Positions 42,823 to 54,477 of a stretch of 64,000 bases of DNA are shown in pieces. Source of the stretch: Lepus europaeus (taxonomy: Eukaryota > Chordata > Mammalia > Lagomorpha > Leporidae); contig NC_084836.1 in the NCBI RefSeq assembly GCF_033115175.1, positions 83,294,253 through 83,358,252 of the forward strand, written 5' to 3'. A model generated the notes under the pieces. It was not told the DNA's origin and did no database searches. It saw nothing but the letters and a program-made list of their open reading frames with translations. Positions within the stretch are counted from its first letter, which is position 1. Each line of letters opens with the position of its first letter. The position numbers and the translations under genes were made by a program.

Positions 42823-43572
42823 CCAGACCTCGCTAGCTCAGCTCCTGAACGCTAGGCTGCTTTTAGGCCAGCTTTTGGAGTTTTTAGTAAATGATTAAAC
42901 ACCAGCCAACTTTTAGAATTGCCATCCAGAATGAATCAAATGTTCCCTCCTGAGTCTGAAAGGTCGAGGAGCCTGCAACTCGCCTTGGGTTGCCGCGTGT
43001 CCTTCCAGAAGAACTCGTTATGATCTTGCCAGGAACCCAGAGTTTGCCGGAAGCCTTGGAGGTCACAGGGACCGGGCTGGAGCTGCCCCAGCCGCGCAGC
43101 AGCCAGAGCCGGCGTGCACCGCACAGAGGACGCGGCTGGGGTTCGAGGAGTGGCCTGCTCACGCTCTTTAGGAAGCTGGGCACGCTTTTTCTGGCGCCAT
43201 TTTTGGCTTCTGCAAGCTCAGAGCATTGCTGCGAGGCCCAAGGGCTCCCAGGTATCTGGAGGTGTGAGGCTGCACCCAGCAGGGGAGGCAGAGGTCACGG
43301 GCCCCCTCCCCCCGCCTGGGTCCTCAGGCCGGCTCATTGCTGTTTGCCTGTGGTGCTGTGCTCAACCCAAGAGAGCCAGGGACGCTGGACAGGGGCGGGT
43401 GTGGGTGGCCCAGCAGCCACCCCCAACCAGTGGACTTGGCAGTTGGGGGAGGGTCAAGTCCCCAAGGCTCCTTCCCTGCAGGGTCAGTTCTGAAGGGGTC
43501 CCCTGAGCCCCTGGGGCCTGACACTAAAGCAGCTCACCAAGGCCTGCTCTCTTGCCTTCCCTCCCTGCTCCA

Positions 43573-43592
43573 CCCCCCCCCCCCCCCCCCCG
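43573..43592 (+). repeat. Poly-C run
   Basis: About 18 C's then CGCGCGCCCC; able to form i-motif or G4 structures. Confidence 0.9.
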
Positions 43593-44493
43593 CGCGCCCC
43601 GGCTTCACCCAGAACTTGGCCTCTTCTAAACGAAGAGGAGAGTGCGTTAGGTGCATCTGGTGAGCGGCCCAGATGTGTGGAGTGCAAGTAACAGGAGAGA
43701 GAGAGAGGAAGCGGATGGGGAAAGGGCGGCCCCTCAGCTCCCTGGAAGCTGTGGCTGCCCCCAACTCTGCAGGCAGTCTCGCTACAAACCCGCTGTTCAG
43801 AAACACCAGTCACCTTGCACATGCAATCCGGGCAGGAGAAACCCAGGCTGGGTTTTTCCGTGGCTGGCGGCTCTGCCCCGTGAGTACAGCCTCCCCTCTT
43901 CTGATTTGCCCCAGTAGGAGCCCGGCTTATAAAATATTAACGCTGATGCTGGGATGGGGCAAGGCGCACTGTGTGTGCATTTTAGAGATCTCCAGACATT
44001 GCATTTGTGCAGTTTCTCACCCTGCTGGGGCAAGTCACTCAGCAAACAGTGCTGAGAGCGGTGAATGGGGGGGACTGCTAAGGTTACTTTTGTGCTATTC
44101 AGGTCCCTGGAAATGCAAGTGTCAGCATAAAGGAAGTCTACGGTTCCATTAAATTGCTAGGAAAAAAAAATATCAAGACAGTTGCTGTTAAAACAACAAA
44201 CAAGAGAAGGGAAAAGAAAAAGAAAACCAAGGTTGGGTGACTCAGCCTGAATAAATTAAGAATAACTGAAGAACCAACTAGAGGCAGCACTCGGAATAAG
44301 CCAGGAGCCGCTGCGCTCTCAGGCGTCTTGCTGAAGGCTTTTGAGTCTCTCTCTCTCCTTCCCCCTCCCTCTGTCTCTCTATCTCTTTACTTTGGGGGAT
44401 GGAAGGGCGTATATGTCTACCACTTGCCACTCTTATTTCTAAAGGAAACATTAAATAGCCATTCCAGTGAACAGTAAAAAAGATATTAGGTAG

Positions 44494-44770
44494 GAGCGGG
44501 CATTTGGCACAGTGGAGAAGAGAGCTTGGGTTGCTGGTATTGCTTCAGAGTGCCTGGGTTCAAGTTACGGCTCCACTTCCAATTCAGCTTCCTACCATGG
44601 TGCACCCTGGGAAGCAGTCAGTGGTGGCTTACACAGTTTGGTCTCTGCCAAACTGGCGGCTCTGGGCTGGCTCAGTCCACACTGTTGCTCTGGGGAGTGA
44701 ACCAGTGGATGTAAGATCTCTGGTCTCTGGCTCTCTGCTTTTCAAATAAAATGAAAATAAGTTAAAAAGA
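44494..44770 (+). repeat. C-SINE, old
   Basis: GCGGGCATTTGGCACAGTGG head, TGGGTTCAAGTTACGGC, tail CTTTTCAAATAAAATG. Confidence 0.87.
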
Positions 44771-45340
44771 GTTCATCGGTAGAACACATGTCCTTAAAGA
44801 TGAGGTTCATCGTGCACAAAAGTTGGAAGGGCTCGGAGTATGTTTACAAAGAATTTGTATGTCCTTATATTCTGAAGTTGGGATTCAGGGCTCGTTAAAA
44901 TGTTACTAACATGGGCACCAAAGAGGAGTGACTGCGCAGTTCCATTTTTAAAAGTTCACAAACTGGCATTCACCATTTTTTGCTATTAGGAAACAAGATG
45001 GTGGATATCCTGGTGTACTTGGGCAGTAACTGGGAGGGAGCTGGCCGTCTTGTGTGTTGATGGTGATGTGGGTGTGGCCAGTTTGAACTGGGTGCTTATG
45101 ATCCATGGGCTGTCTTTATTTATTATATGCTTACATAAAAAATCCAACACTATACTGATATTTCACATGGGTTAACACACAAAAAAATTTTCACTCCTGC
45201 TAAATCAATGGATCCTAGTGCTTCTGCCTCAAGAGGGGTATTTTTGGGGCAGATATTTTGAGCCAGCTGGAGGGCAGGTGTGATCCCTCCTGGGGCCGGC
45301 TGCCCAGAGTGACACCTGCCGTCTGCCAGGGCCAGCTTAC

Positions 45341-45429
45341 CTGCAACTTTGGAGTTGTACGCCACTCCCACCCCGCAGATATTGTTGTTGGCGGCGGCGG
45401 AGACCTCTCCTGCACATCGGGTCCCGTGG
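45341..45429 (-). CDS. PCSK2: PCSK2 exon 7: catalytic His segment
   Basis: This 89-nt exon encodes the segment with the catalytic histidine of the subtilisin-like domain (residues about 208-236). The translated stretch starts [16 protein letters not shown] and ends with GVAYNSKVA. The acceptor is TTTCCACAG before CCACGG; the first base completes the Ser207 codon. The donor is GCAG|GTAAGC, so Gly237 is split with the next exon (phase 1). HGTRCAGE is the diagnostic His motif of kexin-type convertases, and the Asn-rich run after it forms part of the active-site region. The catalytic Asp (about residue 167) lies in an earlier exon not present here. I looked through 45430-64000 and found no exon resembling the preceding YPYPRYTDDWFN segment, so the upstream intron appears to continue past the window. 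Confidence 0.95.
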
Positions 45430-45589
45430 CTGTGGAAACACGGTGAAGACGGATTAGATGCAGCACCTGAGCAATCTGGAAGTGGCTCCTTATGCTCCAT
45501 CACTGGCACTTTGCAATGGTCCAGCTGCTGCTGAGTCCGCATGGGGCCCACCCGGTTTCCCCTCTGTCCTTCTGTTTCCTTCAGTTGAC

Positions 45590-45906
45590 TTTTTAAGATT
45601 TGTTTGTTTATTTGTTTAAAGGCAGAGTAACAGGGAGAGAGGGAGCAAGCGAGATCTTCCACCTGCTGGTCACTCCCTCAATGGCCACCCCAGACAGGTC
45701 TGGGCCAGGCTGAAGCCAGGAACCAGGGACTTCATCCCAGTCTCCCACATGGGTGGCAGGAGCTCGGCTACTTCGGCGGTCTTTTGCTGCATTCCTGGGA
45801 GTATTAGCAGGGCGCTGGATTGGAAGTGGAGCAGCCAGAGCTCAAACCAGCACTCCAGAATGGGATGCCGGTGTTGCAAATGGCTACCTAAACTGTTGCC
45901 ACTCCC
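45590..45906 (-). repeat. C-SINE, old
   Basis: TTAAGATTTGTTTGTTTATT, GAGATCTTCCACCTGCTGG, ending AACTGTTGCCACTCCC. It starts 161 bp upstream of the exon 7 acceptor. Confidence 0.85.
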
Positions 45907-46610
45907 TGAGTTGTTTTCTTGACCTTGGGTTTTCTGTAATAACGAGGATCTCAGAATATCCTCAACCTTACAATTCTTACTTTAAAATTCAAAGCATCTT
46001 GCCACAGAAAATACACAGGTTGCCTTTAAAAATGAAACACAAGGTAAAGCAGGTGTGTGCTTCTTGGAACAGCTCTGGTTTTTCCGCAGCACTGGAGCTG
46101 AGGGCTGGTGCTTGTTTTCAGGGTCGGTTCAGCACCCAGGGGTAACTCTGTTGGTGATGGGTCATGGTCATTACTATACTTTACCCGGTCACAGCCTCCT
46201 TTGGGGATGCACTGAACACTACAGATTCCCATCTTCACCCAGAGGTTCGCAGCGTTCTGCACACAACTTCAAGGCTGACTGGTTAAGCATCTCAGCCATC
46301 AGACCATCTTTCCATGACTTGCCTGGCTTTATGGTTCTCGGCAAGGCCTTCTCAGAGCTCATGTTCTAGAATGCTCTGTGAATTGACACTGTAATTCCCT
46401 GAATTTTCTCCCTGTGCTTGCTCTCTCCTCCCTTATGCCAAAGGTCTGCGAATGGTTCATCTGCTCCTGTGTGAATTCCCCTGCCTCTGAACTGGGCTGC
46501 TGTGGTGACCGGCTTTGACTCTGAGAATGGAGTGGAAGGAGGTGTTGGTTCTTACAGTTATTGTGTGACCTGACAGCATCTATGTCCAACCTGGTGTCCC
46601 GTACAGGAAC

Positions 46611-46647
46611 ATGGGCTAGCCTGGGAATGTTGGGCTAGCCTGGGAAT
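46611..46647 (+). repeat. 19-bp tandem duplication
   Basis: GGGCTAGCCTGGGAATG occurs twice in succession, separated by TT. Confidence 0.85.
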
Positions 46648-47302
46648 GCACAAGGCCAAGTGAAGTGAGAGGTACAGTAGCCTCCCTGGTGTTACTGCCC
46701 TTGGATGAGGCGACAAAGCACCCAGTGTGTGAGGGACGCCACCTTCATCATCCAGACCCAGCCAAGTCACTCAGCAGCAGTGGAGAGAGACAAGCTGTCC
46801 CCACTTCACCCTGCCAGGATTGGGAGCAAATCCCCATTTTTCTTTTTGTTAAGCTGCTGCATTTTGGGGAGGTTTGTGAAGTGGCGGTAGACTCTGAATC
46901 AGTCAGAATGCTGTTCAAGCCCCAGATGGCACTGAAGGTGTGGCAGACTGAAACGGCCAGCCCCAGCCCTGGTCCACTGGGGTGACATGTCGCATCACCA
47001 AGTCTGCTGGAGTGGAGCGCTCACCGCCTGCAGAACGCACGGGCGGCAAGGACTTCCCCATGCCCAGCAGGGAAGTGAGGGTGATGGCCTCACTGGATGC
47101 GCATCCTTAGGGTGTTTCCACTTCTGCAGTGTTGACCAGCGTCCTGTTGGAGGCAAGCAAAGCTATGGCACTAGTGCTTAAGGAATCACATTCGAGGGAA
47201 ACCTCCCCCCCTTCTCTATATGAGCAAAAGTAAGTGCTACATCCATAACTGATGCAGTCAAGATTATTTATGGAACAAGAATGAACTCTGTATGAGATAG
47301 TA

Positions 47303-47793
47303 TGTCAAAAGTTTCTTGGAGGGGCCGGCGCTGTGGCATAGTGGGTAAAGCTGCCACCTGCAGTGCTGGTATCCCATATGGGTGCTGGTTAGAGTCCCAG
47401 CTGCTCCACTTCCGATCCAGCTCTCTATGGCCTCAGCTATAGCCTGGGAAATCAGTGGAAGACGGCCCAAGTTCTTGGGTCCCTGCAACCTCATGGGAGA
47501 CCCAGAGGAAGCTCCTGGCTCCTGGCTTTGGGTCGGCACAGCTCTGGTCCCTGCGGTCATCTGGGGAGTGAACCAGCAGAGGAAAGACCTCTCTCTCTCC
47601 TCTGCCTCTACCTCTCTGTAACTCTGCCTTTCAAATAAATAAATAAATAAATAAATTGTTAAAAAAAGTTTCTTGGAAACTGCATATTATGAAAAAAATC
47701 ACACATGGATTTAAAAATTTTTGCACCCAAATAAATTTTTGAACCTGAAAAAATAAATTTTTGCACCATTATCCTTGAACATTTTGAAGTCCT
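47303..47793. mobile_element. Mariner-like MITE split by a C-SINE
   Basis: TATGTCAAAAGTTTCTTGGA lies before the SINE. The SINE is followed by a repeat of the junction and ACTGCATATTATGAAAA, then ACATGGATTTAAAAATTTTT and CTTGAACATTTTGAAGTCC. Confidence 0.55.
47321..47663 (+). repeat. C-SINE (CSINE2-like) inside a MITE
   Basis: GGGGCCGGCGCTGTGGCATA head; perfect duplication AAAAGTTTCTTGGA at 47307-47320 and 47664-47677. Confidence 0.96.
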
Positions 47794-47877
47794 GTTGTAT
47801 TGTGAATGGGTAACCTCCATAGTCACAGCACAGGTCAGCCTTGTGTGAAAACTTGGGGTTTTATAGACTTGTCTTTC

Positions 47878-48270
47878 AGGTTTTAATCGGAGAGTCTGTT
47901 TAGGATGTGGTTTTCATGGTACCTTTTGTTCTGAATGCTAAATTTGTTTGGCGTAGTGGTTAACGTGCCCCTTGGGATGCCCACATCCCATGTAATATGC
48001 TTGGGTTCGAGTCCTGGCTCCTCTGTTTCAGATTCTAGTTTCCTGGAATGTGCATCCTGGAAGGCAGCAGATGATGGCTCAAGTACTTGGGGCCCTTGAC
48101 ACCCACACGGGAGACCCTAGTTGAGTTACTGGCTCCTGGCTTCAGCCTGGCCATCCCTGGCTGCTGTGGGCATTTGAGGAGTGAACCAGTGGATTGGAGG
48201 TCTGTCTGTCTGTCTCTTTATCTCTGTTTCTCTCTCTGCCTTTCAAATAAAAAAATTAGTTTTTTACAAA
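47878..48270 (+). repeat. C-SINE with non-SINE 5' leader (copy A of inverted pair)
   Basis: A roughly 70-bp leader (GATGTGGTTTTCATGGTACC, GTTCTGAATGCTAAATTTG) precedes a CSINE1-like body starting near 47948 (TTGGCGTAGTGGTTAACGTG). A related leader plus SINE occurs reversed at 55138-55525. Confidence 0.85.
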
Positions 48271-48362
48271 ATGCAGAAGAAAATGCTAAATAAAACTGAA
48301 AAAAAAAACAGTGTGGAAATTCATGAATAAATACATTATATAGTGAAATATAAGACAGAGGG

Positions 48363-48669
48363 AGAGGTTGTGGCATAGAGGGTAAAGCTGCCAACTTTGA
48401 CACTGGCATCCCAAATGGGTGCTGGTTCATGTCCTGGCTGCTTCCTTCTGATCCAGCTCTCTACTAAAGGCCTGGGAAAAGCAGCAGAGTTGGTTCAAGT
48501 GCTTGGGCCCCTGCCACCAATGTGGGAGACCAGATGAAGCTCCTGGCTCCTGGATTTGACCTGGTTCAGCCCTGGCTGTTGCAGCCACTTCGGGAGTGAA
48601 CCAGCAGATGGAAGACCTCTCTCTCTGTAACTACTTTGAATAAATAAAACCTAAAAAAAAAAAAAAAAA
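48363..48669 (+). repeat. C-SINE
   Basis: GAGGTTGTGGCATAGAGGG head to an A16-type tail at 48653-48669. Confidence 0.88.
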
Positions 48670-48698
48670 CCACGAGAAGAAAAAGAAAGGAAATACAA

Positions 48699-48815
48699 GC
48701 AGCTTTCAAAATGCTCACGGAATATAGAATTCAAAGCTAAGTTTATTTTGGAAAAAGAATTTTAAGATCTATGCACATAGGGAATCTTCTAAGATCATGG
48801 AAATGACTCAACATA
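48699..48815. mobile_element. Possible mariner-like MITE remnant
   Basis: CTTTCAAAATGCTCACGGAA, AAGCTAAGTTTATTTTGG and AGATCATGGAAAT partly match the MITEs at 41501 and 52604. Confidence 0.35.
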
Positions 48816-48888
48816 ACAAAGGGTGAATATGACAAACCCACAGCCAATATCATGTAGAATGAGGAAGAGTGTTAAGTTTCCTTTTGAG

Positions 48889-49554
48889 GTCGTGTTGTGG
48901 CATAGCCAGTAAAGCTGCTGCCTGTGGAGCCAGCATCCCATATGGGTGCTGGTTCGAGTCCTGGCTGCTCCACTTTTTTTTTTTTTTTTGACAGGCAGAG
49001 TTAGACAGTGAGAGAGAGAGACAGAGAGAGAGAGAAAGGTCTTCCTTCTGTTGGTTCACCCCCCAAATGGCCACCATGGCCGGTACACTGTGCCGATCCG
49101 AAGCCAGGAGCCAGGTGCTTCCTCCTGGTCTCCCATGCAGGTGCAGGGCCCAGCACTTGGGCCATCCTCCACTGCCTTCCCGGGCAACAGCAGAGAGCTG
49201 GACTTGAAGAGGAGCAACAGGGACAGAATCTGGCACCCCAACTGGGTCTAGAACCTGGGGTGCCAGCGCCACAGGCGGAGGATTAGCCTAGTAAGCTGCG
49301 GCGCCGGCCCCGGCTGCTCCACTTCTAATCCAGCTCCCTACTAATACACCTGGGAAAGCAATGGAGGACGGCCCAAGTCTTGGGCCCCTGCACCCACATG
49401 AAAGACCTGGAAGAAGCTCCTGGCTCCTGGCTTTGGTCTGGCCAGCCCTGGCCATTTCAGAGATTTGGGGAGTGAATGAGTGGATGGAAAATCTCTCTCT
49501 CTCTGTGTCTCTCCACTCTCTAACTCTGCTTCTCAAACAAATAAAATAAATTTT
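48889..49554 (+). repeat. C-SINE host, interrupted
   Basis: Forward halves 48889-48975 (with perfect B box GGTTCGAGTCC) and 49312-49554; duplication GGCTGCTCCACTT at 48963-48975 and 49312-49324 brackets a reverse SINE. Confidence 0.93.
48976..49311 (-). repeat. Young C-SINE nested in another C-SINE
   Basis: T run, GACAGGCAGAGTTAGACAG, ending GCTGCGGCGCCGGCC. Confidence 0.95.
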
Positions 49555-49570
49555 AAAAAACAATTGACCT

Positions 49571-49900
49571 GGCCAGTGCCGTGACTTAACAGGCTAATCC
49601 TCCACCTTGCGGCGCCGGCACACCGGGTTCTAGTCCCGGTTGGGGTGCCGGATTCTGTCCCGGTTGCCCCTCTTCCAGGCCAGCTCTCTGCTATGGCCTG
49701 GGAAGGCAGTGGAGGATGGCCCAATGCTTGGGCCCTGCACCCGCATGGGAGACCAGGAGAGGCACCTGGCTCCTGGCTTCGGATCAGCGAGATGCGCCGG
49801 CCGCAGCGGCCATTGGAGGGTGAACCAACGGCAAAAAGGAAGACCTTTCTCTCTCTCTCACTATCCACTCTGCCTGTCAAAACAAACAAACAAACAAACA
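49571..49900 (+). repeat. Young C-SINE
   Basis: TGGCCAGTGCCGTGACTTAA head, TTGCGGCGCCGGCACACCGG, (AAAC)n tail; 16-bp duplication AAAAAACAATTGACCT (49555-49570, 49901-49916). Confidence 0.96.
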
Positions 49901-49920
49901 AAAAAACAATTGACCTAAAA

Positions 49921-52130
49921 AAAATTAAGGCTCTCGCTCTAAGATTTAGAACCAGACAAGAATTTCACTCTCACTGCTCTTATTCAATGTAGTATTGGAA
50001 ATTTTAACCAGAGTCATTAGGAACAAGAAATAAAAGGTATTCAGATATGACAGGAGGAAATCAAATTATTCTTGTTTGCAGATGACTTGAGTCTTTATAC
50101 AAAAAAATCTAGACTGCATCAAGAGACTATTAGAACTAATAAAAAAATTCAGTAAAGTCACAGGATACAAAATTAGCACAAAAATCAGTAGCATTTTTCT
50201 ACTCTAATAATGAATTCAATGAGAAAGAAATTATAAAAGCAACCCACTCACAGTAGCTCCAAAAATACCTTACAATAAATTTAACTGTTTAAACCATGGT
50301 TAAAATGAACATTACAAAACAGAGATGAAAGAAATTGATGACAAAAATGGATAGATCGGAAAAACTAATATTATTAAAATGTCCACACTACCCCAAGCAA
50401 CTTGCAGATTCAATGTAGTTCCCATTGAGATACCAATGGCATTCTTTATAGAACTGGACCATTTTAAAAATTCAAATGGAAGCACAATAGCCCCCACATA
50501 GCCAAAACAATCTTGAATATAAATAAAGGACGAAGCTGAAGGCATCACAATGCCAGATTTCTGGGCAAACTACAGAGCTATTTTGATCCAAACAGCATGG
50601 TACTGGCATGAAAACAGACACATATACCAAAGGGAAAAAACAGAAACCCCAGAGGTGAATTGACACAGCTACAACTAACTCATCTTTGACAAAGAAGTTG
50701 AAAACACAGCAAAGAAAGGACAATCTTTTCAATAAATAGTGCTGGGAAAAGTGGAATTCCACACGCAAAATACTGAAACTTGACCCCTACCTCCCTCCAT
50801 ATACAAAAGTCAACCCCAAGTGGATCAGGAATCTAAGTGTAAGACCTGACACCATAAAAACACAGGGGAAACACTTTAGGACACTGATAGAGGCAGTGAT
50901 CATTTGGATAAGATCACAAAACATAGGCAACAAAAACAAAAACAGACAAGCAGAACTGCACCAAAAAAGGAAGCTTCTGCACATCAAAAGAAACGATCAA
51001 CAGAGTAAAGAGATAGCCAACAAAATGAGAAAAAGTATTTGCAATTTATGCATCTCACAGAGAATTAATATCCAGAATATGTAAAGGACTTAAATAACTG
51101 AGCAAAAACCTGAACAATTCAGTTACAAAATGGGCAAAGGACATGAATAGGTATTTTTCATAAGAAGAAATACAAATGGCCAAAAATTTATGAAAAATGC
51201 TCAAAATGACAAATGTTGGCAAAGACACGGAGAAAAGGGACCTCTTAAACACTGTTGTTGGGAATGCAAGTTTGTACAGCCATTATGGTGAACAGTATGG
51301 TGGTGCCTAGAAAAAACTACAAATAAATCTAACATAGGACTCAGCTACCCTACTTCTGAGAATATATCTGAAGGAAAGGAAACAGCATGTGAAAAGGATA
51401 CTGCACTCCCATGTTCATTGCAACACTATTCACAATAGCCAAGATATGGAATCAACTTTGATGTCTATCAATGGATAAAAGGGTAAAAAAATGCGATAAA
51501 TATACACAATGGAGTATTTTTCAACCATAAGAAAGAATGAAATCCTGACATTTGCAGCAAAATGGATGGAATTGGAGATCATTATATTAAGTGAAATAAG
51601 CCATACTCAGAAAGACAAACACCACATGTTCTCTCTCACATGCGAATGTTAAAAAAAGATAATCACTCTTAACTAAGAGGAGTGAGTACGAGGGGTTGGC
51701 AAGGGTGAGGAGTGGGACGACAGCAAGGCTGGATAACGGGCACCAAAGCACAGTTAGAGAGCAGTGACAAATTCCAGTGTTCCGTAGCGTAGCAGGGCAG
51801 CTACAGTTCCACAACAGTGTATGATACTCTGTATAAAGGACTGGGCAAGTGGAGCTGGCAGGCTTCAAATACAAAGAAAAATAAGGAAATACAAAGGCCG
51901 GGTGTATGCTTTGTGCCCCATAAAAACAGACAAGTATCACATGTTAATCCAAAATTTCCATTAATGAGATAATTTCAGAAAAAGGGAAAAAGCCATCAAG
52001 TTAAAAACAAGGGAAATCTTAATAAAATATGGAAGTGTTATAGTTAGTAATAATGTGTCAATATTTTTCCAATGATAATAACATTAATTGTAACAATACT
52101 GGTTCACTAATTGAATCTTGCTTATGTTAG
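49921..52130 (+). mobile_element. LINE-1, 3' part of ORF2 and 3'UTR, defective
   Basis: About 2.2 kb of an L1. At 50075-50086 the frame reads FADD, the reverse transcriptase active-site motif. Later blocks include CTACAGAGCTATTTTGATCC, AACAGCATGGTACTGGCATG and CACAATAGCCAAGATATGGA. The frame is broken repeatedly by stops and shifts, and the 5' end, ORF1, endonuclease and most of ORF2 are absent. The 3'UTR-like region begins near 51670. It is a 5'-truncated, inactive copy in antisense to PCSK2. Confidence 0.9.
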
Positions 52131-52189
52131 GTGTTAGTAATGGGATATAGGGCCCATAAAAACTCACTATTTTATCCTTACAATATTAC

Positions 52190-52551
52190 ATTATTTTTAA
52201 AAATTATTTATTTATTTATTTTTGACAGGCAGAGTTAGACAATGAGAGAGAGAGAGAGAAAGGTCTTCCTTCCGTGGATTCACCCCCTAAAATGGCTGCT
52301 ACAGCTGTTGTGCTGCGCTGGTCCAAAGCCAGGAGCCAGGTGCCTCCTCCTTGTCTCCCATGCGGGTGCAGGGCCCAAGCACTTGGGCCATCCTCCACTG
52401 CTTTCCCGGGCCACAGCAGAGAGCTGGGCTGGAAGAGGAGCAACCGGGACAGAATCTGGTGCTCCAACTGGGACTAGAACCCGGGATGCTGGCACCGCAG
52501 GTGGAGGATTAGCCTAGTGAGGATTAGCCTAGTGAGCTGCGGCGCTGGTCC
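52190..52551 (-). repeat. C-SINE with internal 15-bp duplication
   Basis: GGATTAGCCTAGTGA is repeated in tandem near 52507-52536; target duplication ACAATATTAC (52180-52189, 52552-52561). Confidence 0.93.
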
Positions 52552-52603
52552 ACAATATTACTTTAAATCTAAACACTGCTCTAAAAAGTAAGCTTTATTT
52601 TTA

Positions 52604-52730
52604 GAAAGAAACAATATTTTGGAAAATGCACACCACACAAAAAACTGCATGGATTTCAAAATATTTTTGCACCAACATAAACATCCTTGAATTCCATTTT
52701 TTTCTATGAACTTTTTGAAGTACCTCATAT
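52604..52730. mobile_element. Mariner-like MITE
   Basis: GCATGGATTTCAAAATATTT, TTGCACCAACATAAACATCC and CTATGAACTTTTTGAAGTAC; same family as 41501-41630. Confidence 0.55.
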
Positions 52731-52893
52731 ATGTACACTTTGTATTGATTCACACGTACTTTAAATGAATATAAGTATACATTTGTATTTTTGTCTATCT
52801 GTACATTTATGGTTATAAATTTATATATACTGCATACTTACAAATACATCCAAATGTTGTATATTTGAGTATATATTTATGTAAAATATATCA

Positions 52894-53211
52894 TAGGGGC
52901 CAGCGCTGTGGTGTAGCAGGTAATGCCCTGGCGTGTAGCTCTGGCATCCCATATGAGTGCTGGTCCTAGTCCCGGCTGCTCCTCTTCTGGTCCAGCTCTC
53001 TGGTATGGCCTGGGATAGCAGTAAAAGATGGCTCAAGTCCTTGGGCCCCTGCACCCATGTGGGAGACCCTGAAGAATCTTCTGGCTCCTGGCTTCAGATC
53101 GGCGCAGCTCTGGCCGTTGTGGCCATCTGGGGAATGAACCAGCGGATAGAGGACTTCTCTGTCTCTACGTCTCTCTGCAACTCTTTCAAATAAATAAAAT
53201 AAGTCTTTTAA
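52894..53211 (+). repeat. C-SINE (CSINE2-like)
   Basis: GGGGCCAGCGCTGTGGTGTA head, CTTTCAAATAAATAAAATAA tail. Confidence 0.93.
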
Positions 53212-53274
53212 AAAATATAGAATACGCATGTAATTACTTATATACATATATCTTATATTTTCTTTTTCATATTG

Positions 53275-53611
53275 ATGCCTAGTAATTGGGTATATTCATG
53301 GGGTGCAGTGAGATAATCTGATGCAAGTTGTACAATGCATATTGATCACCTCAGGATAATGAAATGAAAGCTTCTCCCTTGCCGTTGTTTGTAGACTGTG
53401 CTGAGTTTCTGTGAACTGCAGCCCCCCTGTTGTGCTGTATAGCACTAGGATTTACTCCTGGGTGACTGCGTTTTGATCCTTGTTGTCCAGCCTCCCTACA
53501 TCCCTTGCCCCTTACTCTTCAAAGCCTCTAGGGAGCACTGTTCTACTCTCTATTTCCATGAAAACACCTTTAGTTTTTTGAAAACATCTTCTTTTAGCTT
53601 CCACAGCACAT
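53275..53611 (-). mobile_element. L1 3'UTR fragment, reverse
   Basis: TGATCACCTCAGGATAATG, CCCCTGTTGTGCTGTATAGC, GCACTGTTCTACTCTCTATT and TTCCATGAAAACACC are the reverse complement of an L1M-type 3' end. Confidence 0.65.
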
Positions 53612-54324
53612 GTATAGTTAAAAATGGATGTTTCATGGGTACTGATTAAATTTGGTTTCTGTATGCACGGAGTCAAATCAACCACGTGTCTGATTCAACG
53701 GAGCACTGATTTCGTGAGTCTTTAACAATCAACACTGGGAAAAATCTTCCTGAGACCTGAGGTGCGTAGAGATGATGCCTTCAGCCACACCTGTGAGAAC
53801 ACGGGTGGCTGGACGGGAACCAGGCCATGTGTAGAACCCTGTGGGGTGTGTTGTCAGTTAAGAGGGGAGCTGGGAGGAAACAGCCCGTCAAAGCTGAGAC
53901 TCAGAGGAGCCAATCCTCACAATGAGAAAATAGTTGAGCCAGGTCTTAGACCAATGTCCAATGACTGGACCACCCGGTACATTCTCGTGGGGCCGTCCTA
54001 GCCCTAAAAACTGCTCACTGAAGACTCCAGTATATGTGCATGTGATCTGGCTTGAACAATTGAAAGACACTGAATGATGTTCCTGAATCCTTGATTTTGG
54101 TCTTTCAGTGGGGAGGTGAATGTCACGGACTCTCCAGAAGGTCACACAGACACATTTCACTGCTGCACTGGTGCCACTAAGGACAAGCATGGAACACAGC
54201 CTCCGCGTCTCTTCACAAAGTGGTGTGCTTTGGTCCCACTGCCTCGAGTGCCTTCCCCTTGTCTCCTACCTTCCCCGGTGTCTCAGGCCAAGGTACTTGC
54301 TTCCCTGAATGTCATGAAATACAG

Positions 54325-54477
54325 GGGCCCAAGGGCTTGGGCCATCTTCCACTGCTTCCCAGGCCATAGCAGAGAGCTGGATCGGAAGAGGAGCAGCCGG
54401 GTCTCGAACTGGCACCCATATGGGATGCCAGCGCTTCATGCCAGGGCATTAACTGGCTGCACCACAGCACCGGCTCC
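54325..54477 (-). repeat. C-SINE, half length
   Basis: Only the 5' (tRNA-related) half remains, from GGGGCCCAAGGGCTTGGG to CACCACAGCACCGGC. Confidence 0.85.

Larger units (their letters stand above)
37524..45340 (-). other. PCSK2: PCSK2 intron 7
   Basis: 7,817-nt intron (donor GTAAGC at 45340, acceptor GCCCGCAG at 37524). It contains seven C-SINEs, a MITE, a CTCF-like motif and a GC-rich block at 42720-44050. Segments 37560-38195, 39774-40897 and 44060-44490 have no named repeat; 37940-37972 is a short (GGGCAGA)n repeat. Confidence 0.9.

Noticed and set aside
50312..51940. Several minus-strand ORFs of 60-117 codons rich in Phe and Leu
   Set aside because: Antisense reading of the L1 fragment; the plus strand carries the decayed reverse transcriptase.
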